Below are positions 1 to 8,254 of a DNA stretch of 64,000 nt, piece after piece. Below the pieces are notes generated by a model. The model was given only the letters and a program-made list of their open reading frames with translations, had not been told where the DNA came from and searched no databases. Origin of the DNA: an uncultured Bacteroidales bacterium (lineage in GTDB: Bacteria; Bacteroidota; Bacteroidia; Bacteroidales; F082); contig CAJOHD010000006.1 of assembly GCA_905234275.1 (NCBI GenBank), positions 1 to 64,000 on the forward strand, read 5' to 3'. Position 1 is the stretch's first letter; every line of letters starts with the position of its first letter. The position numbers and the translations under genes are program-made.

Positions 1-99
1 TCAACCATCAACATCGCCAACCTCACACCAGGTTTATACCTAATCAAAGTGCGAATGAGCGACGGAAAAGAATTTTCAGAAAAGATTGTTGTGAAATAA
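1..99 (+). CDS. C-terminal end of a T9SS-secreted protein (partial)
   Basis: An open frame enters from the left edge and ends at a TAA at 97-99. Its 32 residues have the shape of a type IX secretion C-terminal sorting domain: NLTPGLYLIKV, then a short basic stretch, ending in EKIVVK. The same ending style is seen in five full-length proteins of this window. The passenger domain lies outside the window, so its function cannot be given. A strong hairpin terminator follows at 133-159. Confidence 0.8.
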   Translation, partial: STINIANLTPGLYLIKVRMSDGKEFSEKIVVK

Positions 100-132
100 T
101 TTTTCACAGGTTCAATTTTACTCTCATTTTTC

Positions 133-166
133 GCTGTGCGGAGCGCAGCTCCGCACAGCATTTTTT
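133..166 (+). terminator. Rho-independent terminator after the T9SS fragment
   Basis: The 12-bp perfect stem GCTGTGCGGAGC / GCTCCGCACAGC (133-144 and 148-159) has a 3-nt loop and is followed by ATTTTTT. It lies 34 nt past the stop codon. Confidence 0.85.
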
Positions 167-209
167 AAATTTTTTTACAAAAAATAATACGTTGTATTGA
201 TTTTATATA

Positions 210-217
210 TATTTTTG
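210..217 (+). promoter_or_regulatory. Minus-7 box of the antitoxin gene
   Basis: TATTTTTG matches the Bacteroidota TAnnTTTG box. TTG at 192-194 is a possible minus-33 element. The predicted transcript starts about 25 nt before the ATG at 248. Confidence 0.55.
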
Positions 218-247
218 CATTACAAATAATATAAAATGTAAAGTATT

Positions 248-544
248 ATGCCACAAACAACAATGTCAATAAGAGTTGACAGCAACTTGAAACAGCGTTT
301 TGATACAATCTGCGATGAGGTTGGACTCAATACCACTTCAGCTTTGATTGTGTTTATGAAAACTGTTGTTAGGGAATGTCGTATTCCTTTCGAAATCAGG
401 ACCGATTCCGAGGAGGAAGTACGCAGAAAAGCAAGACTTGCCTTTGAAAGAATGAGAATGGATGCTGCTGATGCAGGATTACAAGACCTTTCATTGGACG
501 AGATTAATGAAATTATTAATGAAGTTAGATATGGCAAAAAATAA
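248..544 (+). CDS. RelB/DinJ-family antitoxin, apparently without its toxin
   Basis: The 98-residue protein begins with a ribbon-helix-helix segment (TTMSIRVDSNLKQRFDTIC, then GLNTTSALIVFMKTVVRE at about residues 25-45). This is the DNA-binding half of RelB/DinJ antitoxins, which bind as dimers to their own promoter. The acidic and basic helical C-terminal half would normally wrap the partner toxin. In the family the toxin gene (RelE/YafQ type) usually follows and overlaps the antitoxin stop. Here only a 26-codon frame (531-611) follows, then a terminator, so the antitoxin looks orphaned. It could still act as a free-standing repressor. Family assignment is confident; the lack of a toxin is seen directly. 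Confidence 0.8.
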   Translation: MPQTTMSIRVDSNLKQRFDTICDEVGLNTTSALIVFMKTVVRECRIPFEIRTDSEEEVRRKARLAFERMRMDAADAGLQDLSLDEINEIINEVRYGKK

Positions 545-611
545 CAAGCATTTCCCTAAAAAGCCGTTTGTGGTGACACCTGCTGAGATGGTTGCGATAC
601 TTGGTTTGTGA
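531..611 (+). CDS. 26-residue ORF overlapping the antitoxin stop
   Basis: An ATG inside the last codons of the antitoxin gene opens a frame of 26 codons (MAKNNKHFPKK start, AEMVAILGL end) with a TGA at 609-611. The 14-nt overlap is the kind seen where an antitoxin and toxin are translationally coupled, but the product is far shorter than a RelE-type toxin (about 90 residues). It may be a toxin-gene remnant, a small peptide, or chance. No family is recognised. Confidence 0.3.
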   Translation: MAKNNKHFPKKPFVVTPAEMVAILGL

Positions 612-631
612 TTATATTATTGTTCAGAATT

Positions 632-665
632 AAAAAAGGAAACGAAAAAATTCGTTTCCTTTTTT
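632..665. terminator. Bidirectional terminator between antitoxin and topA
   Basis: The stem AAAAAAGGAAACGAA / TTCGTTTCCTTTTTT (632-646 and 651-665) has a 4-nt loop. It carries A and T runs on both sides, so it can end transcription from either direction. topA ends at 704 on the other strand. Confidence 0.85.
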
Positions 666-703
666 GTCATCCCGTACGGATAACGCTGCGTTATCCCTAC
701 AGG

Positions 704-3019
704 TTATTTCTTCCCTCTCTTCTTAGATGCGTTATCCGGATTGTTTACGATGTCCAAGCAATCCTGATATGTAAGGTTGTTTGCGTCGTAGCTGCGCGGA
801 ATCTTGTAGTTGGCTTTCTTGTATGAGATGTAGATTCCGAAGCGGCCGCGGAGCACCAGCATTTCTTTATCTTCAGGATAAGTTGTAACAACATTGTCGG
901 CATCTGATTTGCGCTTGCTCTCGATTATTTCGACGGCGCGCTGGAATGTCACCAATGACGGGTCATCGAGCTTCGAAAGGCTGTAGAATGCGTTTTTGTG
1001 CTTAAGATATGGACCGAAACGACCGATTGCAACCTGAATCTCAGCGTCTTCGTATTCACCTAAAGAACGTGGGAATGCGAACAAATCCAAAACCTCGTCC
1101 AAAGTGATTGTCTCGATGCTCTGGTCTTTGTGCAGGCCAGCGAACTTAGGTTTCTCATCCGACTCAGTGTCGCCGATCTGTGCCACAGGACCGAAACGAC
1201 CGATTTTCACGTAGACGTTCTTGCCTGACACAGGGTCAACGCCAAGAAGCTTCTCGCCGCTGAATTTGCCAGAGTTATCTGATGTTTCGGTGATTGTCTT
1301 GTGGAAATCTTTGTAGAAATCCTTAATCATCTTGTTCCACTCGCAGCGACCTTCAGCGATCTTATCGAATTCTTTTTCCACGTTAGCGGTGAAGTTATAG
1401 TCGACGATGGTCTCGAAGTAGCTGATTAAGAACTTATTTACGAGAATTCCAATGTCGGTTGGGACGAGTTTAGCCTTCTCGTAACCGATATTTTCCTTAC
1501 CTGTCTTTTCAGTGATTTTATTCTTTTTCAGAGTGTAAATCTTGTATGTGCGGGTCTCGCCAGCGATGTCTTTCTTTTCGACATATTCTCTCTTCTGGAT
1601 GGTCGAAATTGTTGGTGCGTATGTTGAAGGACGACCGATGCCGAGTTCTTCCATTTTCTTAACGAGTGAAGCCTCAGTATATCTGAACGGCTTGCGTGCG
1701 AAACGCTGCTGCGCCTCCATCTTGTCGAGATCCAAGACCTGACCGACTTTCATCGGAGGAAGCATGCTGTTGATATTTTCACCGTTCTCATCGTCAACGC
1801 TTTCGATGTAAACCTTGAGGAAACCATCGAAGAGAACCACTTCGCCTGATGCCACGAAGTCCTTATCAGAATTCGAAACATCGATGTTTACTAAAGTCTT
1901 TTCTATCTGAGCGTCAGCCATTTGCGATGCGATGGTACGTTTCCAGATGAGTTCGTAAAGCTTGCGTTCGTCGGCGGTACCTTTGATGGTCTGCTGGTCG
2001 AGATATGTCGGGCGGATAGCTTCGTGAGCTTCCTGTGCGCCTTTTGTCTTGGTGGTGAACTGACGTGTTTTCACATACTGTGCGCCATAGAGGTTTTCAA
2101 TCTCTTTTTTGGCCTGACCAAGAGCGAAAGTTGAGAGGTTGACGCTATCGGTACGCATGTATGTGATCTTTCCTGATTCGTAGAGCTGCTGGGCGATACG
2201 CATGGTGTTGCTCACCGAGAAACCAAGCTTACGTCCCGCTTCTTGCTGCAGTGTTGACGTTGTGAATGGAGGAGCCGGACATTTTGAAACGGGCTTCTTA
2301 TCCACCGCTTTGATGGTGTATCCTGCGCTCTTACAGTCTTCCAAGAATTTATAAGCCTCTTCTTCCTTTTCGAAACGAGTAGGAAGCTCAGCAAACAGCT
2401 GATATTCGTGGTTGTCGATTGTGAATGAGAAATTCGCTGTCACGCGGTATGCGCTGCTGTTGACGAAGTTCTTGATCTCGTCTTCACGCTCAACGATGAG
2501 ACGCACTGCCACACTCTGCACGCGACCTGCTGAAAGTGCCGGTTTCACCTTCTTCCAAAGAAGTGGTGAAAGTTCATAACCCACAAGACGGTCGAGCACG
2601 CGGCGTGCCTGCTGAGCGGCTACGAGGTCCATATCAATCTTACGCGGGTTGTCGATAGCATGCAAGATGGCCGGTTTTGTGATCTCGTGGAACACGATAC
2701 GGCGATACTTATCTTCACTCAAGCCCAAAGTCTCATAAAGATGCCATGAAATTGACTCTCCCTCACGGTCCTCATCGGAAGCCAGCCACACCATATCGGC
2801 GCCCGCTGACAGCTTCTTAAGTTCAGCAACAAGGTGTTTTTTATCGTCCGGGACCTCATATTCCGGCATGAAGCCGTGGTCCATATCCAAACTCAAGTTC
2901 GATTTGTTCAAATCCCTTACATGTCCGTAACTCGATTTAACTGTAAAATCTTTCCCCAAAAAGCCTTCAATTGTCTTTGCCTTCGCCGGAGACTCAACTA
3001 TCACAAGATTCTTTACCAT
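704..3019 (-). CDS. topA: DNA topoisomerase I
   Basis: Type IA topoisomerase that relaxes negative supercoils by cutting one strand. The 771 residues begin with a Toprim domain: the catalytic Glu9 region LVIVESPAKAK, and the metal-binding DEDRE at 82-86. The active-site Tyr is Y287 in ITYMRTDSVNLS. The C-terminus has three repeats of the GRFGP/GRFGIY type (about residues 600-740), as in topA tails, but without the zinc-finger cysteines of the E. coli enzyme. It ends in a lysine-rich tail. A minus-7 box lies at 3152-3159, so the leader of about 125 nt contains a dispersed palindromic repeat. The identification is firm. Confidence 0.97.
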   Translation of the reverse strand: MVKNLVIVESPAKAKTIEGFLGKDFTVKSSYGHVRDLNKSNLSLDMDHGFMPEYEVPDDKKHLVAELKKLSAGADMVWLASDEDREGESISWHLYETLGLSEDKYRRIVFHEITKPAILHAIDNPRKIDMDLVAAQQARRVLDRLVGYELSPLLWKKVKPALSAGRVQSVAVRLIVEREDEIKNFVNSSAYRVTANFSFTIDNHEYQLFAELPTRFEKEEEAYKFLEDCKSAGYTIKAVDKKPVSKCPAPPFTTSTLQQEAGRKLGFSVSNTMRIAQQLYESGKITYMRTDSVNLSTFALGQAKKEIENLYGAQYVKTRQFTTKTKGAQEAHEAIRPTYLDQQTIKGTADERKLYELIWKRTIASQMADAQIEKTLVNIDVSNSDKDFVASGEVVLFDGFLKVYIESVDDENGENINSMLPPMKVGQVLDLDKMEAQQRFARKPFRYTEASLVKKMEELGIGRPSTYAPTISTIQKREYVEKKDIAGETRTYKIYTLKKNKITEKTGKENIGYEKAKLVPTDIGILVNKFLISYFETIVDYNFTANVEKEFDKIAEGRCEWNKMIKDFYKDFHKTITETSDNSGKFSGEKLLGVDPVSGKNVYVKIGRFGPVAQIGDTESDEKPKFAGLHKDQSIETITLDEVLDLFAFPRSLGEYEDAEIQVAIGRFGPYLKHKNAFYSLSKLDDPSLVTFQRAVEIIESKRKSDADNVVTTYPEDKEMLVLRGRFGIYISYKKANYKIPRSYDANNLTYQDCLDIVNNPDNASKKRGKK

Positions 3020-3046
3020 ATAACTAAAATTTATTCCTATTTACCT

Positions 3047-3134
3047 GTCATTCCGACCGACCGTAGGGAGCGGAGGAATCTCCTCCAAATGAAAATGAGA
3101 TTTCTCCATTTCGCTTCGCTGCAGTCGAAATGAC
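3047..3134. repeat. Dispersed palindromic repeat (GTCATT family) in the topA leader
   Basis: The left arm starts GTCATTCCGACCGACCG and the right arm ends CAGTCGAAATGAC, with inner GAGGAATC and GATTTCTCC segments. The arms are inverted copies of each other. Together with the two half copies at 3225-3254 and 3346-3372, the repeat fills most of the gene-free stretch 3020-3393. The only other signals in that stretch are the topA promoter box at 3152-3159 and the promoter box of the next gene. Confidence 0.85.
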
Positions 3135-3151
3135 GACCTTTTTTCGCGCTG

Positions 3152-3159
3152 CAAAATTA
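3152..3159 (-). promoter_or_regulatory. Minus-7 box of topA
   Basis: On the minus strand this reads TAATTTTG followed by C, matching TAnnTTTG. It places the transcript start about 125 nt before the topA ATG. Confidence 0.55.
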
Positions 3160-3224
3160 CTACATTATTATTTTAAAAATGAAATATTTTTTTAAATAAT
3201 TTTAAACATTGTTGATTTTCAATG

Positions 3225-3372
3225 AGTTTCCTCGCACTTTGTGCTCGGAATGACAATTCTTTTGGTTTTTATGTGGCGCGGCATAACGTTCTTTCAAATC
3301 AGTTGGGACTATCAAGCCGCGCCTTTTTGTCTTTGTAATGTAGTTGTCATTCCGAGCGAAGCGAGGAATCCA
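3225..3372. repeat. Two half copies of the GTCATT palindromic repeat
   Basis: Half copies TTCCTCGC...GTGCTCGGAATGAC (3225-3254) and GTCATTCCGAGCGAAGCGAG (3346-3372, ending GGAATCC) face away from each other. This is the reverse of the usual order. The second copy ends 10 nt before the minus-7 box of the DUF3109 gene. Confidence 0.75.
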
Positions 3373-3381
3373 AAAATTTTG

Positions 3382-3389
3382 TATTTTTG
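3382..3389 (+). promoter_or_regulatory. Minus-7 box of the DUF3109 gene
   Basis: TATTTTTG, followed by C, lies only 4 nt before the ATG at 3394. Transcription would start at or next to the start codon, giving a leaderless or nearly leaderless message. Confidence 0.6.
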
Positions 3390-3393
3390 CGCC

Positions 3394-3951
3394 ATGATAA
3401 TTATTGACAACGTAATAGTGACCGACGAGTTCCTCAACGCCCGTTTCTGCTGCCAGCTGGCGCGTTGCAAAGGCGAATGCTGTGTGGCAGGCGATGCGGG
3501 TGCCCCTCTCGAACCTGATGAGGTCGGCATAATAGAGGAAAACATTGATAAGATAAAACCATACATGCGTCCGGAAGGCATCAAAGCCATAGAAGACAAT
3601 GATGTTTACGACTACGATGACTTTGGTGGACTGACAACGCAGCTCGTCAATGGAGAGGAGTGTGCTTTTGTGTATTTTCATGAAAACGGCACCGCTCTTT
3701 GCGCTATCGAAAAGGCTTACAAAGAAGGCAAAATCGACTTCTGGAAACCCATTAGCTGTCATCTTTACCCTATACGATTGCTCGAAAAAGACGGTTTCAC
3801 GTATATAATGTACCACGAGTGGAGCGTGTGCGTTCCCGCGAAACGTTTCGGCGAAAAAGAAGGCATTCCGCTGTATAAATTCCTTAAAGAACCTCTGATT
3901 CGTAAGTTCGGTGAAGCTTGGTATGAACGTCTGATAAAGCAAATTCATTAA
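3394..3951 (+). CDS. DUF3109 family cysteine-rich protein
   Basis: The 185-residue protein has a cysteine-rich N-terminus (RFCCQLARCKGECC), the conserved AGAPLEPDE stretch and a later CHLYPIR motif. These are features of DUF3109 proteins, related in pattern to metal- or Fe-S-binding YkgJ-like proteins. The biochemical role is unknown. The frame is open back to 3241, but that part runs through a dispersed repeat and over the promoter box at 3382-3389. I therefore place the start at 3394 (MIIIDNVIVTD), where homologues begin. Confidence 0.85.
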   Translation: MIIIDNVIVTDEFLNARFCCQLARCKGECCVAGDAGAPLEPDEVGIIEENIDKIKPYMRPEGIKAIEDNDVYDYDDFGGLTTQLVNGEECAFVYFHENGTALCAIEKAYKEGKIDFWKPISCHLYPIRLLEKDGFTYIMYHEWSVCVPAKRFGEKEGIPLYKFLKEPLIRKFGEAWYERLIKQIH

Positions 3952-4003
3952 TTTTTTCACTTTTTTTTGCTTTATTCCAAAAAAATTGCTTAATTTTGTA
4001 AGT

Positions 4004-4011
4004 TAATTTTG
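4004..4011 (+). promoter_or_regulatory. Minus-7 box of the glycosyltransferase operon
   Basis: TAATTTTG, followed by C, lies 7 nt upstream of the ATG at 4019. It implies a very short leader for the run of four genes ending with pheS. Confidence 0.5.
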
Positions 4012-4018
4012 CGACACA

Positions 4019-4822
4019 ATGAAGGTATTATTTATCCACCAAGAAATCACACCTTATCTCAAAGAGACTCCGATGTCCTTGATTGGCAGATACTTACCGC
4101 AGGGGATTCAGGAAAAGGGAAAGGAGATACGTATTTTCATGCCGCGTTTCGGCAATATCAACGAACGCCGGAATCAGCTGCATGAAGTGATTCGTCTTTC
4201 GGGTATGAATATGATTATCAACGACACTGACCACCCGTTGATCATAAAAGTGGCTTCAATACAGAAAGCCAGAATTCAGATTTATTTCATCGATAATGAC
4301 GATTTCTTTACCAAGAGAAAGACGACGATTGCCGATAAAGACGGCATTATGTTCGAGGATAACGACGACCGCACTGTGTTCTTCTCGCGTGGCGTTATCG
4401 AGACGGTGAGAAAGCTTAACTGGCCTCCTGATATCATTCATTGCCATGGATGGATGACATCGCTCGTGCCGCTTTACATCAAACGCGCATTCAAAGACAA
4501 CCCGCTGTTCAGCGACTCAAAAGTGATATATTCACTTTATGATGATGACTTTACAGGTGCTTTCCGTGACAGTTACGACAAGAAACTCAAGATGCCTGGA
4601 ATCGTCGCAAAAGAGATAAAATGGCTCAAAAACCCAGTATATGCTAACATTCAGAAGTCGGCTCTCGACTTCGCCGATGGTATCGTTATAGCAAGTCCTA
4701 ACGTAAATCCTGAGGTTGAAAAATATGCAAGATCGTTAAATAAACCGATTCTTGAATACCAAGGAGAAGAAAATTACGTTGATGCTTATAACGACTTTTA
4801 TGATAAGATAATGACATTATGA
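4019..4822 (+). CDS. Glycogen/starch synthase-like glycosyltransferase, catalytic N-half only
   Basis: The 267 residues match the N-terminal Rossmann half of GT5 glycogen synthases: an opening MKVLFIHQEITPY, PRFGNINERRNQLHEV, PDIIHCHGWMTSLVPLY at about 140-156, and FADGIVIASPNV near the end. The C-terminal nucleotide-sugar-binding half of a full synthase (about 480 residues) is absent and no frameshifted remainder follows, so this is a short family form and not a broken gene. In other Bacteroidota such a protein often precedes a DUF4270 gene, as here; the stop overlaps the DUF4270 start. Catalytic activity is uncertain. Confidence 0.8.
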   Translation: MKVLFIHQEITPYLKETPMSLIGRYLPQGIQEKGKEIRIFMPRFGNINERRNQLHEVIRLSGMNMIINDTDHPLIIKVASIQKARIQIYFIDNDDFFTKRKTTIADKDGIMFEDNDDRTVFFSRGVIETVRKLNWPPDIIHCHGWMTSLVPLYIKRAFKDNPLFSDSKVIYSLYDDDFTGAFRDSYDKKLKMPGIVAKEIKWLKNPVYANIQKSALDFADGIVIASPNVNPEVEKYARSLNKPILEYQGEENYVDAYNDFYDKIMTL

Positions 4823-6129
4823 TGAAAACACGTGTTTTAACACTGATATTTTTCATTACCCTGATAAGCTTCTCGGCATGCAGAAAAACACCTGAAAAAA
4901 TAGGTAACGACTTGCAGCCGACAAACAGTTACATTACAGTTGATTTCACTGATTCACAGGATATTGTGACAAGTACTTTTACTGTGCCTTATCTGAGTAC
5001 CAAACAGTTGGGATATGCGTTCATCGGTAATATGAACGACCCGATTTTTGGTAATTCCAATTTTGACTTTTTCACACAATACTCGCTCAGCACATCCAGT
5101 TTGTATTGGGGTGATGGTGCTGTTGCTGACTCTGTGGTGCTGTGTATGGCTTATAACGGCTATTATGGCGATACAATCGACAAACCATTGACAGCTAAGG
5201 TGTTCGAGATTATTGAAGATATGTATGCCGACTCGACTTACAGATCGAATATGGTTCTTGAATGCGAACCTGAAGAGCTGGCAAATTATACTTTTATACC
5301 GCGTCCGCTTACCCCTATCGATACCGTTATCGACAGAGGCGTGCTGCGAATCCCGTTGGATGTGTCGATAGCTGAAAAGCTTGTTGCCAACGGACCTTAT
5401 GAGACAAACGACGGCTTTAAGGAACAATTCAAAGGTTTGCGCGTGATGTGCGAGAAAAACGAAATCCCGGCATCAGCGGTTTCATTTAATTTGACGCATA
5501 GCTATTCATATCTGCGTGTTTATTATCATAATGATGATGACACACTTAGCTATGATTTCAGAGTCACCTCGTCGGATGTAAGATTTAATCATTACACACA
5601 TGATTATTCAAATTCTGAGATAACATTGTTCGATACAGTGAATAATCCGAAGCTGTACGTTCAAGGTGCGGCTGGAACGAGAGTGTGGGTGAAGTTCCCG
5701 AATATTCAAAGATGGGCTAGAAATATATCCGACTCTTTAAACACCAATATAGCTATCAACGAGGCAAAACTGATATTGTCAGGCGCTGTGACCGATACGG
5801 CAATGTATAATCCTCCGGCGAAATTAGTGGCAGCAGGCGCAAAATTCGATGCCGACACCACCTACGCAATTCTTCCTGACCAATATATCAGCTCTGAATA
5901 TTTTGGTGGAGGGTATAGTGCAGAAACAGGACAAGTCTGGTTCAGAATCTCAGAATATATACAAAACGTTATACAAAACGGATTGTATGCTACACAATGC
6001 GACGGTCTCTTGATATATGTCGATCAGGGCTCATCATCGCCTCATCGCTGGGCTTTCCACGGTCCGCAGAGCGACAGCCTCGACAAACGAATCCGTCTTG
6101 AAGTTGTTTATTCAATGATCAATGATTAA
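4819..6129 (+). CDS. DUF4270 family lipoprotein
   Basis: The 436-residue protein starts with a lipoprotein signal (LIFFITLISFSAC, Cys at about 21), so it should be anchored in the outer or inner membrane. The mature part carries the DUF4270 beginning: KIGNDLQPTNSYITVDF, then STKQLGYAFIGNMNDPIFG. This family is confined to Bacteroidota and has no proven function. The start codon overlaps the stop of the glycosyltransferase gene (ATGATGA at 4819), and the stop overlaps the next start, so the genes are probably translated in a coupled way. Confidence 0.85.
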   Translation: MMKTRVLTLIFFITLISFSACRKTPEKIGNDLQPTNSYITVDFTDSQDIVTSTFTVPYLSTKQLGYAFIGNMNDPIFGNSNFDFFTQYSLSTSSLYWGDGAVADSVVLCMAYNGYYGDTIDKPLTAKVFEIIEDMYADSTYRSNMVLECEPEELANYTFIPRPLTPIDTVIDRGVLRIPLDVSIAEKLVANGPYETNDGFKEQFKGLRVMCEKNEIPASAVSFNLTHSYSYLRVYYHNDDDTLSYDFRVTSSDVRFNHYTHDYSNSEITLFDTVNNPKLYVQGAAGTRVWVKFPNIQRWARNISDSLNTNIAINEAKLILSGAVTDTAMYNPPAKLVAAGAKFDADTTYAILPDQYISSEYFGGGYSAETGQVWFRISEYIQNVIQNGLYATQCDGLLIYVDQGSSSPHRWAFHGPQSDSLDKRIRLEVVYSMIND

Positions 6130-6757
6130 AAATATGAAAAAATTATTATTAATACTTTGCGTTTTTTTAGGTATGGCAGCACAAGCACAAAATGAGACAA
6201 AAGTCTTGATCAAGACTACTATGGGCGACATCACAGTGATGCTTTATGACGACACACCGCTGCATCGCGACAATTTTATCAAATTAGTAAACGAAGGCTG
6301 GTACAATGACTCACCTTTCCATCGTGTTATCAAAAACTTTATGATTCAGGGTGGACAGAATGCTGATGGCAGCGTTGACCCGGGCTATCGTATTCCAGCT
6401 GAATTCAAGTCAAACCATTTTCATAAAAAAGGCGCTCTTGCTGCAGCACGTCAGGCCGACCAGGTGAACCCTAAGAAAGAATCAAGCGGCTCACAGTTTT
6501 ACATCGTGCAAGGCAAGGTCTGGAATGAGACAGAAATCAATATGTTTGAGACACGCTACGGCAAGGTGTTCAGCGCAAAACAGCGTCAGGCATATCAAAG
6601 CATCGGTGGAACACCTCATCTTGACGGTGACTACACAGTGTTCGGCGAAGTGACAGACGGTCTTGATATCGTTGACAAAATCGCTGCAGTGAAAACAGGG
6701 TATATGGACGTTCCTGTAGAGCCAGTTACAATAATCTCAATGGAAATTGTAAAATGA
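6122..6757 (+). CDS. Secreted cyclophilin-type peptidyl-prolyl isomerase
   Basis: A signal peptide (KKLLLILCVFLGMAAQAQ) precedes a cyclophilin domain from about residue 27. Family signatures include FHRVIKNFMIQGG, a GSQFYIV motif and HLDGDYTVFGEV. It would catalyse proline cis-trans isomerisation during folding of envelope proteins. There is an insert between the catalytic motifs (KKESSGSQ to GGTPHLDG), common in bacterial periplasmic forms. The start at 6122 overlaps the DUF4270 stop; an alternative ATG at 6134 would give a more typical signal peptide. The stop overlaps pheS by 4 nt. Confidence 0.9.
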   Translation: MIKNMKKLLLILCVFLGMAAQAQNETKVLIKTTMGDITVMLYDDTPLHRDNFIKLVNEGWYNDSPFHRVIKNFMIQGGQNADGSVDPGYRIPAEFKSNHFHKKGALAAARQADQVNPKKESSGSQFYIVQGKVWNETEINMFETRYGKVFSAKQRQAYQSIGGTPHLDGDYTVFGEVTDGLDIVDKIAAVKTGYMDVPVEPVTIISMEIVK

Positions 6758-7785
6758 AAGAAAAAATAGAAAAAATACTTGAGGAAGTGAAATCTTTCCA
6801 TGCCGACAGCAAAGAGGCATTGGAACAGTTCCGCATCCAGTATCTTAGCAAAAAAGGCACCATAACAGAGCTTTTCACCGAATTCAAACAGGTGGCTCCT
6901 GAGATGCGTAAGGAGATGGGAATGAAGCTCAACGAGCTTAAAAACACCATCCAGGATATCATCGACGAACAGCAGAAGCAGTTTGAGACAAAGTCGGAAG
7001 GTAAAACCGACCTTGACCTAACTCTTCCAGTTGATGCAATGAATGGCGCTCGTCACCCTCTTTCAATAGTGCGCAACGAGATTAACGACATCTTCAAACG
7101 CCTCGGTTTCGTTATTGCTGAGGGTCCGGAGATTGAAGACGATTACCATGTTTTTGCGGCGTTGAACTTCCCGCCAGACCATCCGGCGCGCGACATGCAG
7201 GATACTTTCTTCATCAGCAAGGAGCCGAGCGAGAACAAGCCAACCGATGTGCTTCTTCGTACACATACCTCAAGTGTTCAGGTACGCGCTATGGAGTCTA
7301 ACAAGATGCCTATCCGCATCATCGCTCCAGGTCGCGTTTTCCGTAACGAAGCCATCTCTGCACGTGCTCACTGCATCTTCCATCAGATAGAAGGTCTTTA
7401 TATCGATAAAAACGTGTCGTTTGCCGACCTTAAGCAGACTCTTTATCACTTTGTACAGGAATACTTCGGTGAGGGTACAAAAGTGCGTTTCCGCCCGTCA
7501 TATTTCCCGTTTACCGAGACATCGGCCGAGATGGATATCTCATGCAACATCTGCGGAGGTAAAGGTTGTAACATCTGCAAACACACAGGCTGGGTTGAGA
7601 TTATGGGTTGCGGTATCTGCGATCCTAACATCCTCAAGGCTTCAAATATCGACCCTGAAGAATACACCGGATATGCTTTCGGCATGGGCGTTGAACGTAT
7701 CGCCATGCTGAAATATCAAATCAACGACCTTAGAATGTTCTTCGAGAATGATTTAAGATTCTTGAAACAATTCGAACAGGCCTAA
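6754..7785 (+). CDS. pheS: Phenylalanyl-tRNA synthetase alpha subunit
   Basis: The 343 residues show an N-terminal coiled coil (tRNA contact) and then a class II synthetase core: RHPLSIVRNEINDIFKRLGF, RTHTSSVQVRAM, the motif 2 segment PGRVFRNEAISARAHCIFHQ, and the motif 3 segment YAFGMGVERIAMLKY near the end. A cysteine-rich loop (CNICGGKGCNIC) is typical of bacterial PheS. It pairs with a PheT subunit, which is not in this window. The ATGA overlap with the cyclophilin gene makes it the last gene of the run starting at 4019. It converges on the next gene with a 1-nt gap. Confidence 0.97.
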   Translation: MKEKIEKILEEVKSFHADSKEALEQFRIQYLSKKGTITELFTEFKQVAPEMRKEMGMKLNELKNTIQDIIDEQQKQFETKSEGKTDLDLTLPVDAMNGARHPLSIVRNEINDIFKRLGFVIAEGPEIEDDYHVFAALNFPPDHPARDMQDTFFISKEPSENKPTDVLLRTHTSSVQVRAMESNKMPIRIIAPGRVFRNEAISARAHCIFHQIEGLYIDKNVSFADLKQTLYHFVQEYFGEGTKVRFRPSYFPFTETSAEMDISCNICGGKGCNICKHTGWVEIMGCGICDPNILKASNIDPEEYTGYAFGMGVERIAMLKYQINDLRMFFENDLRFLKQFEQA

Positions 7786-7786
7786 A

Positions 7787-8242
7787 TTATTTCTTCATAT
7801 CGGAAACAATTTCGATTTCATGCATTTCGATATCCTCAAGTAGGGTATCGATTTTGCTATTCATATCCAAATCAATGAGATATGCAAACTGAACACTTTC
7901 AATATGTTTGATTTTTTCGAGGATTTTGGCTAAGTTGTCATCGTTGATGAAATTACGAATCACGATGAGATAGTCGGTGGCTGGTGAAAAATTAACCCAC
8001 CGGCCTTCAGAATTTACAATTTCCACAAGGTTGAAGGTGTTGCAGTTTTCTCCCCCGTCGTAAAGATAAAAAGAAAAGCCCAAACCATCTTCATTGAAAA
8101 TATCAGAATATTTTACAAGATTGATATTCAATAACTTATTGATGTGCCATGCGAGTTTGTAATCCTCGAGGTGTGTGCAGATGCCTATGATTTTTATGTC
8201 ATCGAAGGGCTCGACGACGATTTTTCTTTTTTTCTTAACCAT
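7787..8242 (-). CDS. IPExxxVDY-family-like protein with a degenerate signature
   Basis: The 151-residue protein lies directly after rnc, the position held by the small IPExxxVDY family in many Bacteroidota. It has the same layout: a basic start, DDIKIIGICTHLEDYKLAWHINKLL, an aromatic-rich middle and an acidic C-terminus. The name-giving segment reads VNFSPATDYLIVI here, so only the final DY is kept. Function is unknown for the whole family. The assignment rests on position, length and overall pattern. The pyruvate kinase gene often found next is replaced by convergent pheS. Confidence 0.65.
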   Translation of the reverse strand: MVKKKRKIVVEPFDDIKIIGICTHLEDYKLAWHINKLLNINLVKYSDIFNEDGLGFSFYLYDGGENCNTFNLVEIVNSEGRWVNFSPATDYLIVIRNFINDDNLAKILEKIKHIESVQFAYLIDLDMNSKIDTLLEDIEMHEIEIVSDMKK

Positions 8243-8254
8243 AACTTATTGTTT

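Noticed and set aside
678..696. GGATAACGC / GCGTTATCC hairpin before the topA end
   Set aside because: It is a short stem without a T run next to a strong bidirectional terminator. I did not see it repeated and give it no separate role.
3202..3960. 252-codon minus-strand frame opposite the DUF3109 gene
   Set aside because: It reads through two repeat half copies and lacks any motif. The plus-strand frame has conserved cysteines and a promoter box at its start.
4019..4822. Glycosyltransferase as a truncated pseudogene
   Set aside because: No remnant of the C-terminal half follows, the stop overlaps the next start neatly, and short forms next to DUF4270 genes occur in the phylum.
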